A stretch of DNA of 64,000 bases from Candidatus Thorarchaeota archaeon (GTDB taxonomy: Archaea; Asgardarchaeota; Thorarchaeia; Thorarchaeales; Thorarchaeaceae). Location of the stretch: contig JAEOUN010000067.1 of the NCBI GenBank assembly GCA_016839245.1, positions 1-64,000 of the forward strand, in the 5' to 3' direction. The notes below the pieces were generated by a model. The model was not told the DNA's origin, did no database searches, and was given only the letters and a program-made list of their open reading frames with translations. Position numbers and translations under genes: made by a program. Shown here piece by piece: positions 19,250 through 26,035 of this stretch; the stretch's first letter is position 1; every line of letters starts with the position of its first letter.

Positions 19250-21111
19250 TCACAGGTATTGGAGGACAGATTCTCTGGGTAGACCTTACAAAGGGAACTA
19301 TTACCAAGAAATCTGTTGATGAAGACCTCGTTAACAAATACCTCTTAGGCGCCGGTTTCCTATCAAAGATACTCTACGACATGATTCCTAAAGGCACGGA
19401 TCCTCTTGGCGAAGAGAACGTTCTGGGAATAGCTACCGGTCTCCTAACAGGTTCAATGTTCCCCCAAGCCTCAAGACATGTGATAGCTGCATTATCACCG
19501 CTCACTGGAATCTGGGGAGAGAGTCATGCCGCAGGATTCTATGGCTCTGAATTGAAGTTTGCAGGATATGATGCAATCATCTTTACTGGAAGGTCTTCAA
19601 ATCCAGTATATTTGCATATTGAAGATGATAAGGTAGAACTCTTGGATGCGTCCCACCTGTGGGGAAAAGACGTGTTTGAAACAGATGTCATTCTCCGGAA
19701 GACTCATGGTAGAAGATGCAAGACTCTCTCAATTGGACAGGCGGGAGAGAACCTTGTACGCTTTGCAGCAATCATGAATGACCGAGATCGCGCATCAGCA
19801 AGGTCAGGCCTAGGCGCAGTCATGGGATCAAAGCGACTAAAGGCAGTTTCAGTAAAAGGGACAGGCAAGATTGAGGTCGCAGACACTAAAAACTATCTCA
19901 AACATATGGACGAGTTCTACAGGAGAATGTTGGCAAATCCATTTACTCCAGGGCGTGTGAAATATGGGACAACCAGCCTTGTTGAACTCATGCAACATAT
20001 TGGACGACTTCCAAGCTATAATATGCGACAAGGAGTCTTTGAAGGTTATGAGAAGATAAGCGGCGAGGCTATCAATAAGCGGTACCTCGTCAAGGCCCGA
20101 GCAGATTGGTCTTGTCTTCAGAGATGTGGAAGATACACAGCAGTCAGAGAAGGACCTTATGCTTTTGAAGGAGGAGCTCCCGAGTTTGAAACACAATCAT
20201 CTATGGGATCACGTTGTGGAAATGATAATCTTGAGGCAGTTCTCTTCGGTCACCATTTAGCAAATCAGTATGGAATAGATACGATATCTCTTGGAGGAAC
20301 TATTTCCTGGGCAATGGAAGCTTGGGACGAAGGGCTCCTGACTGCGGAGGACACAGGTGGAATCGACCTGAGCTGGGGCAATCATGAATCAATCATCAAA
20401 CTGACAAAGATGATAGCATTACGAGAGGGATTTGGCGATATCCTCGCAGATGGAAGTGCTTTGGCAGCTAGACGTATTGGTCGTGGAACAGAGAGATTTG
20501 TAATGGCGGTGAAAAAGCAGGAGATTGCAGGACAAGAACCTAGAGCCCAGAAATCTATGGGGCTAGCCGCAGTGACCGCAGCAAGAGGAGCAGACCATCT
20601 CTATGCATTTCCTGTCCTTGATGAAGCAGGTTTTGATGAAGATATTAAGAAACGCTTTGGAGAAGAATACCTACCAGAAATGGCAGACAGGCTTAATCCA
20701 AAATACAAGGGCATTATGGTGAAAGAATGTGAGGACTTCATGGTAATGGTAGAGAGCGTAGGACTCTGCAAATATGGAACACAAATTCCCCCAGAGTTCT
20801 TCTATGAAGATATTGCTCTTGCACTGAAAATCCATAATGGACTCAACCTTACTAGTGAAGACCTTCAGATCATCGGTGAGAGAATCGTGAATCTCAACCG
20901 TCTCTTCAATGCTCGATTTGGTATCAGTCGAAAAGATGACTGCCTTCCTGAGCGCCTGACGAAAGAAAAAGCACCTGTAGGTCCATCAGAAGGAGAGGTC
21001 GTAGAATTGGACCAGATGCTAGACGAATACTATGATGCACGAGGATGGAATAAGGAGACCGGACTTCCTCTTCGAGAGACCCTTGAGAGGCTTGGACTGG
21101 ATATAGAATAA
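19246..21111 (+). CDS. Aldehyde ferredoxin oxidoreductase family protein (module 2, Asp in cluster motif)
   Basis: A second AOR-family tungstoenzyme of 621 residues. The pterin-binding motif SPLTGIWGESHAAG and the second motif AGQEPRAQKSMGL are present. The cluster region reads DWSCLQRC, so the first of the four expected Cys ligands is Asp (D287), followed by C290, C294 and the late C508 (GLCKYG). An Asp ligand to a [4Fe-4S] cluster is known from Pyrococcus ferredoxin, so the cluster may still form with altered potential. The gene overlaps the preceding ferredoxin by four bases. It probably differs from the first AOR in substrate or redox role. Confidence 0.92.
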   Translation: MITGIGGQILWVDLTKGTITKKSVDEDLVNKYLLGAGFLSKILYDMIPKGTDPLGEENVLGIATGLLTGSMFPQASRHVIAALSPLTGIWGESHAAGFYGSELKFAGYDAIIFTGRSSNPVYLHIEDDKVELLDASHLWGKDVFETDVILRKTHGRRCKTLSIGQAGENLVRFAAIMNDRDRASARSGLGAVMGSKRLKAVSVKGTGKIEVADTKNYLKHMDEFYRRMLANPFTPGRVKYGTTSLVELMQHIGRLPSYNMRQGVFEGYEKISGEAINKRYLVKARADWSCLQRCGRYTAVREGPYAFEGGAPEFETQSSMGSRCGNDNLEAVLFGHHLANQYGIDTISLGGTISWAMEAWDEGLLTAEDTGGIDLSWGNHESIIKLTKMIALREGFGDILADGSALAARRIGRGTERFVMAVKKQEIAGQEPRAQKSMGLAAVTAARGADHLYAFPVLDEAGFDEDIKKRFGEEYLPEMADRLNPKYKGIMVKECEDFMVMVESVGLCKYGTQIPPEFFYEDIALALKIHNGLNLTSEDLQIIGERIVNLNRLFNARFGISRKDDCLPERLTKEKAPVGPSEGEVVELDQMLDEYYDARGWNKETGLPLRETLERLGLDIE

Positions 21112-21115
21112 GAAT

Positions 21116-21433
21116 CTACATCCATTCTTCACTGTCGTGAGTTCTGACCTCAAGGTCATCGACAGCAAAGTCCAAGTTATTGTTTTCACAGAAGTTGATG
21201 ATCTTTACCATGAGACGAGTGTCCATAGAATACACTAATTGACCAGTCGCTGCAGAGCAACGAACCTCGATAGTCTTGTCATTCTCACTTAAAATCTCAC
21301 AATCAAACTCGTTTCCTAAGACTTCATGACCTATGTTCAAGACTGCTGCTTTTATCTCAGCAGCCTGCATATTTAGTTGATATCCAAAACGTGGTTTGAA
21401 TGAATAGACTCTTCTGCTATAGACTTCACTCAT
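21116..21433 (-). CDS. Small conserved-looking protein of unknown function
   Basis: A 105-residue soluble protein not recognised. It has an alternating strand/helix pattern, with a helix around residues 22-38 (MQAAEIKAAVLNIGHEVLG), a beta hairpin around 40-58, and a helix at 72-86 before a final strand. No metal or nucleotide motif was seen, though a Cys occurs in three places. It lies 11 bases downstream of a RAM-domain protein on the same strand and just after the convergent AOR gene. Co-transcription with the RAM protein suggests a regulatory or metabolic link, but no function is assigned. Confidence 0.6.
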   Translation of the reverse strand: MSEVYSRRVYSFKPRFGYQLNMQAAEIKAAVLNIGHEVLGNEFDCEILSENDKTIEVRCSAATGQLVYSMDTRLMVKIINFCENNNLDFAVDDLEVRTHDSEEWM

Positions 21434-21444
21434 TGTACTATCCT

Positions 21445-21681
21445 CTAATCACAAGATGCACATACATTTGTTATGGTATCCTTAATGCCATCTACCTTAC
21501 GAAGTCCGTTGACAACAAATGAGCTCAACGCTTCAGGAGTCTTGAAGACACACTTGATCAAGAGATCGTAGGCACCATATATCAAATAAGCTTCTTCAAC
21601 TTCATCCAGTCCACGTACTTCTTCTAGAATATTGCGTGATTTTGTCGACTCTACTTTTGCCATAATGAATGCAACTATCAA
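21445..21681 (-). CDS. Stand-alone Lrp/AsnC-type RAM ligand-binding domain
   Basis: A 78-residue protein that consists only of the AsnC/Lrp C-terminal domain: IVAFIMAKVES forms the first strand, SRNILEEVRGLDEVEEAYLIYGAYDLLIKCVF is the classic helix and beta hairpin, and the last strand follows a short helix. The DNA-binding HTH is absent. Such proteins bind amino acids or other small effectors and form ring oligomers. It begins at TTG 21681 and ends with a CASCD tail that could bind metal. It is divergent from the hydrogenase operon, with about 190 bases between, so a sensor role for that operon is possible but unproven. Confidence 0.82.
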   Translation of the reverse strand: MIVAFIMAKVESTKSRNILEEVRGLDEVEEAYLIYGAYDLLIKCVFKTPEALSSFVVNGLRKVDGIKDTITNVCASCD

Positions 21682-21870
21682 TGATTTCCCACCATTTGTT
21701 TTATCTATGCTACTTTACTCAATGTTTCATAAATCTATCCCATGAACTGAGTCAAGCAGTGTAATTCATTTATTTTCTATTTTCCCTCATAATTATTTTA
21801 TGCTAACAGTCAAGGGCAAGCTTATTAGGTCTAAAACAATCGAACCTGAGAGACTAGTGGAGGTCAGTGG

Positions 21871-22341
21871 TTGACTGTGACAAGTTCCAAAACCACCTCA
21901 ACAAGTAAGGCAAAATCGAGAGGGAAGAAGTCCTTCGAACCCAAGATTGTGGCGTTCTGTTGCAACTGGTGTAGCTTTGCCGCAGCAGATCTAGCAGGAA
22001 CAAGTAGAATGTTGATGCCTTCTAATGTGAGAATCATTCGAATTAATTGTACTGGAAGAATTGACATCTCCTTCATTCTAAGGGCACTCTATCAAGGAGC
22101 TGACGGCGTTCTCATCTCGGGATGCCATCCTGGAGATTGTCACTACACCTCTGGCAACTTGAAATTACAGTCTCGTTTTGTGCTTCTGAGGAGTCTTTTG
22201 GAAGAAGCAGGATTTGAACCAGAACGAGTGCACCTGCAATGGGCATCTGCCGCGGAGGGTGATGTCTTTGCAAAGGGAATTACAGGAATGGTTGAGCGAA
22301 TTAAAAAACTTGGTCCTAATCCAATAAGGAGCGCTGACTAA
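21871..22341 (+). CDS. mvhD: Methyl-viologen-reducing hydrogenase delta subunit, MvhD/VhuD-like
   Basis: A small [2Fe-2S] protein linking the Mvh hydrogenase to the HdrA flavoprotein. Cys motifs are FCCNWCSFAAADLAG near residues 29-43 and the later GCHPGDCHY. The N-terminal 25 residues are a basic, Lys/Ser-rich tail. The start is TTG 21871, supported by GGAGGT at 21859-21864 with six bases of spacing. Some methanogen homologues carry Sec in the first motif; here all positions are Cys codons. It is the first gene of an mvhDGA operon, with one base before mvhG. AT-rich sequence near 21788-21803 is the likely promoter. Confidence 0.93.
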   Translation: MTVTSSKTTSTSKAKSRGKKSFEPKIVAFCCNWCSFAAADLAGTSRMLMPSNVRIIRINCTGRIDISFILRALYQGADGVLISGCHPGDCHYTSGNLKLQSRFVLLRSLLEEAGFEPERVHLQWASAAEGDVFAKGITGMVERIKKLGPNPIRSAD

Positions 22342-22342
22342 T

Positions 22343-23257
22343 ATGGTCAAACGAATTGCACTTGCACAGCTTAGTTCATGTTGGGGCTGTGACCAATCTC
22401 TTGTAGACCTACACCTAAAGCTTCTTGATGTCCTTCCAGAGCTAGAGATAGTCTACTGGCCAGCGGTAGTTGATTACAAACTTGCAGATCTTGAGGCAAA
22501 GCCCAAAGGTTCAATCCACCTTGGATTTGTTGAGGGAAGTTGTCGAACAAAGGAAGACCTACATCTTCTTAAGGTGATGCGAGAGAAGAGTAAGATTCTG
22601 GTCGCGTGGGGCTCCTGTTCGGTATATGGCGGCGTGCAGGGACTGGGTAACCAGTGGGAATTGCAGGAACTTCTGGAGAGAAAATTCTTCAAAGCGGACA
22701 CCATCACAGAGGGGAGAATTCCAGAGGAGAATCTGCCTGGTTTCACTGAGCATATCACACCAAATCCCAATATTGTGAGATTCGAGGTAAGACTCCCAGG
22801 ATGTCCACCCACGAGTGATAATACAGCTGAGGCACTTACTGCACTAATCAATGGGCAACCATACGACCTGCCAAATAAGACTGTATGTGATCAGTGTCCA
22901 AAGGAAAGAGAGGAGAAACGTATTAAGAAATTCAAACGAGTCCATGAGGACCATATCGATCCCAACAAGTGCCTCTTGGATCAAGGGTACCTATGTCTTG
23001 GGTTTGCTACCATAGGGCTCTGCGGAGCGCAATGTCCCACAGTAAATACTCCGTGCAAGGGATGCTTCGGACCACCACCTGAGATACCTGATCATGGAGC
23101 AAAGATCATCTCAGCCTTAGGTGCCATTGCTGATATGAGCCCCGAAGAACTTGAGAAGGCATTTCCAGATCCACTAGGATCATTCTATTTCACTGATTAT
23201 GCTTCGTCATACCTATCGAAGATTCGCGAGAAACAGAGGAGTGGAAAAAAGAATTGA
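22343..23257 (+). CDS. mvhG: [NiFe] hydrogenase small subunit, MvhG/VhuG-like
   Basis: The small subunit of a group 3c (F420-non-reducing) hydrogenase, carrying the Fe-S relay from the NiFe site. The proximal cluster pattern is SSCWGCDQS at the N terminus, then GSCSVYGG and LPGCPPTSD. C-terminal Cys-rich segments (CDQCPKE, CLLDQGYLCLGF, GLCGAQCPTVNTPCKGCFGPPP) supply medial and distal clusters. There is no twin-arginine signal, so it is cytoplasmic. The length of 304 residues is normal. It is separated from mvhD by one base and its TGA overlaps the TTG start of mvhA (TTGA). Confidence 0.95.
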   Translation: MVKRIALAQLSSCWGCDQSLVDLHLKLLDVLPELEIVYWPAVVDYKLADLEAKPKGSIHLGFVEGSCRTKEDLHLLKVMREKSKILVAWGSCSVYGGVQGLGNQWELQELLERKFFKADTITEGRIPEENLPGFTEHITPNPNIVRFEVRLPGCPPTSDNTAEALTALINGQPYDLPNKTVCDQCPKEREEKRIKKFKRVHEDHIDPNKCLLDQGYLCLGFATIGLCGAQCPTVNTPCKGCFGPPPEIPDHGAKIISALGAIADMSPEELEKAFPDPLGSFYFTDYASSYLSKIREKQRSGKKN

Positions 23258-24567
23258 CTGATGAGAAGACAATCAGAATCGCTCCAGTCACGCGACTTGA
23301 GGGTCACGGTGAACTCACGATAAAATTGACCAAGATAGGAAAAGTCAAAGAAGTCCAGTTCAATGTTTCCTCTACACGATTCTTTGAAAAGTTCCTAGAA
23401 GGAAGATTCGCTGAAGAGGCTCCACGTATTGCCCCTCGCATTTGTGGAATCTGTCCAGAGCCACATCACCTTGCTGCTACAAAAGCTATAGAGGCAGCCT
23501 GGGATGTGACACCACCACCCGCAGCTATTAAACTAAGAAGACTCCTCATAAATGCAAAACAGTATAGCAGCCATGCACTACACTTCTTTGCGTTAGCAGC
23601 TCCAGACTTTCTCGCAGGACCAATGGGAGATCCATCTCTGAGAAATGTTGTAGCGATTATCAAGGCGTTGCCTGATGTTGGAAAGATGGCATTAGAGGTC
23701 ATGCAATTTGGTCAAGACCTCGCAGCTGCAGTTGGCGGAAAAGCAATCCACCCTGTGACTTCGACACCCGGAGGTATGCTCAATCCATTCTCCGAGGAGA
23801 AACGAGATGTCTTCCTTAAACGTGTAGAAAAGGCAAAGGAACAGACTCTTGAAACAATGACTCTGGCAAAGAAGGTCATTCAGGACTACTGGGATCCTAT
23901 CACTAAACTAGCAGTCACTCCAACATACTATCTTGGTATGCATAACAAGGGCAATCTGGAGATTTATGATGGGAACTTGAGGGTTATGGACCCTAAGGGC
24001 AAAATTATTGCAGACTTCAAACCAAAGGATTATCGTAAGTACTATGGTGAATATGTCCCAAACCATAGCTATGCAACTCATATCTACTACCTTCCTGCAG
24101 GATACCCCGAGGGAATCTGGCGTGCAAACTCACTAGCGCGCGTCAATGTTGCTGATAAAATGGCAACATCAATTGCTCAGGAAGCCCTTCAAGATATGAG
24201 AGAAGCCTTAGGTAGACCAATTCATGCCACCTTTGCATATCACTGGGCGAGAATCATCGAACTTGTTCAAGCTATTGAAGAGATCGAGGACCTGTTAAAA
24301 GATCCAGACATTGTTAATACTGACGTGAAGCTCTCAGATGTGGTTCCAAAGAAAGGCGATGGAGTCGGATGCGTGGAAGCTCCGAGAGGAACACTTCTGC
24401 ACCATTACTGGACAGATGATAGAGGTATTATCACTAAGGTGAACATGGTCGTTGCAACAAATAATAACATAGCTGGCATTGAAAAAAGCCTGATGGATGT
24501 ATCCAAGCAGATCTTTGAGAAGAAGGCTCATGAAACTCTGAAGCTTCCAGATCCGATGATAAAATAG
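23254..24567 (+). CDS. mvhA: [NiFe] hydrogenase large subunit, MvhA/VhuA-like, lacking the C-terminal Ni motif
   Basis: Large subunit of the cytoplasmic group 3c hydrogenase. The first Ni motif is intact: RICGICPEPH with C64 and C67. APRGTLLHHYWTDDRGIITK near the end is the conserved region that precedes the last helix. The protein then ends as HETLKLPDPMIK with TAG, at the point where normal family members continue for about 20 more residues to DPCxxC, which supplies the other two Ni ligands and the maturation cleavage site. No other frame restores it. In Methanococcus, VhuA ends similarly and a separate Sec peptide VhuU supplies the motif. The start is TTG 23254. HypD, a maturation factor, is at 57454-58536. 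Confidence 0.93.
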   Translation: MTDEKTIRIAPVTRLEGHGELTIKLTKIGKVKEVQFNVSSTRFFEKFLEGRFAEEAPRIAPRICGICPEPHHLAATKAIEAAWDVTPPPAAIKLRRLLINAKQYSSHALHFFALAAPDFLAGPMGDPSLRNVVAIIKALPDVGKMALEVMQFGQDLAAAVGGKAIHPVTSTPGGMLNPFSEEKRDVFLKRVEKAKEQTLETMTLAKKVIQDYWDPITKLAVTPTYYLGMHNKGNLEIYDGNLRVMDPKGKIIADFKPKDYRKYYGEYVPNHSYATHIYYLPAGYPEGIWRANSLARVNVADKMATSIAQEALQDMREALGRPIHATFAYHWARIIELVQAIEEIEDLLKDPDIVNTDVKLSDVVPKKGDGVGCVEAPRGTLLHHYWTDDRGIITKVNMVVATNNNIAGIEKSLMDVSKQIFEKKAHETLKLPDPMIK

Positions 24568-24578
24568 CACTACTTGAT

Positions 24579-25862
24579 TCAATGAGAATAGAGAAGAAAC
24601 TTTGTACCCACTATTGAGCCATTCTCTATCACATCTTCAATCTGAAGGCGAATTCCACAGAGCTGTGTAAGTCCTCTAATTAGGATAAGTCCAAGACCAT
24701 AACCAGGAACCACCTGCTGAGATAACGAAGTTGATGAGGTGAAAAAATTCTTGATATCATCAGAGAGTCCTCCACTTCGATCATCAATCTCCAAGAGAGC
24801 TTTAGGATATGATAAGACAGGAGCCCGAATGTATAAGATATCGGTACCATGCTTGAATGCGTTATCAAAGATATTCCATAGAATCTCTTTGAAGACTATA
24901 CAAGTCTTGATTTCTAATTCATTAGGAATCTGACAGTCAATTTGGGTGGCATCGAGAGAATACTCTTGAGTCACGCGCTCTATTACTTGCGAAACAATAG
25001 ATGCAAGATTCAGACTTTGATGTTCCAACTTTTGATGTATGAGAACTGTGTAGATGTCACGCATCTCGTTGATAAAGTATGCAGCATCATCTAACGACTT
25101 TACCGCAACATCAAGCCATTGTTTTTTGACATGTGTCTTTTCCTCAGTTAATTCGAGCGCGCTTCGAGCGACATGAATATAGTTTCGAACATCGTGTTGG
25201 ATTAGACTCGACATGATCTGTGATGCACTATATTGTTGTTCAAGATTCTGTGTCACAGTACTGATGAAAAGAGAGAGCATTGAGGCACCAGTAATAATAA
25301 CACCAAATGGTTGAATTGTTATGATGTAATAATACATGTCTGGAAGAATTGCAACTATTGGGAAAATCATCCATGATAGAGCCCATACAAGTAGCCCCGA
25401 GGTCAACCAGATCTTTGACATATCAGTGATATCTTTGAATTCATATACAGTCTTTGCAGACAAGAGGCATACATACATAACATAAAACCCAATACCTGAA
25501 AAAATCAGGTAATATGGTAGATTCAGAAATAGATGTATTGGGCCTACAATGAGAATGGTTACAACGCCTGCAACATACCCATAGATTTGCTTCTTAGTGA
25601 TCTGAATATCGCGCGTACCATGCAAGATTAACGTAGATCCAATGTAGATAAATGTCAAACCTAAGATATCAATCGGAATAAATTCCTTCACTGATGAGAA
25701 TCCGACTTGAAGACCGCCAATTGAATAGATTATCCATCCTAGTCCCCAGTATCGATAACTTTGTTTAGTAGAATAATGCAGAAGTCCCCACACTACTGTT
25801 CCATAGAGAGTAAGTGAACTGAGAATCAGCATCGTCTGTAAAACCAATTCTATACTCTGCAT
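24579..25862 (-). CDS. Membrane sensor histidine kinase
   Basis: A 427-residue kinase with about seven predicted membrane helices in residues 1-205, resembling 7TM sensor input domains. The transmitter follows directly: H-box LIQHDVRNYIHVARSALELT near 220, N-box EILWNIFDNAFKHG, G1 IDDRSGGLSD and G2 GYGLGLILIRGL. There is no PAS or HAMP domain and no neighbouring response regulator, as is common in archaea. It is convergent with mvhA, with 11 bases between the stop codons. The N-terminal segments are hydrophobic with few charges, so the signal may be sensed within the membrane. The ligand is unknown. Confidence 0.88.
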   Translation of the reverse strand: MQSIELVLQTMLILSSLTLYGTVVWGLLHYSTKQSYRYWGLGWIIYSIGGLQVGFSSVKEFIPIDILGLTFIYIGSTLILHGTRDIQITKKQIYGYVAGVVTILIVGPIHLFLNLPYYLIFSGIGFYVMYVCLLSAKTVYEFKDITDMSKIWLTSGLLVWALSWMIFPIVAILPDMYYYIITIQPFGVIITGASMLSLFISTVTQNLEQQYSASQIMSSLIQHDVRNYIHVARSALELTEEKTHVKKQWLDVAVKSLDDAAYFINEMRDIYTVLIHQKLEHQSLNLASIVSQVIERVTQEYSLDATQIDCQIPNELEIKTCIVFKEILWNIFDNAFKHGTDILYIRAPVLSYPKALLEIDDRSGGLSDDIKNFFTSSTSLSQQVVPGYGLGLILIRGLTQLCGIRLQIEDVIENGSIVGTKFLLYSH

Positions 25863-26035
25863 TATTCCGGATTCTCCTAGAATTATTCGTGGTCACACGC
25901 TTATGGCCATTGGCTAGTAATATAAAGTAATATAGTATATTTGACGTTTCGGGTCTGCAAACAAACCGGTTTAATAGTGTTAGTATCTATACCGCCATAA
26001 CCGATGTTCTTTAGGAAATCAATACGATGTCCTTA

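Noticed and set aside
24568..24700. VhuU-like Sec peptide just after mvhA
   Set aside because: All three plus-strand frames were read; none gives a DPU/CxxC pattern, and the convergent kinase gene starts its stop codon 11 bases away.
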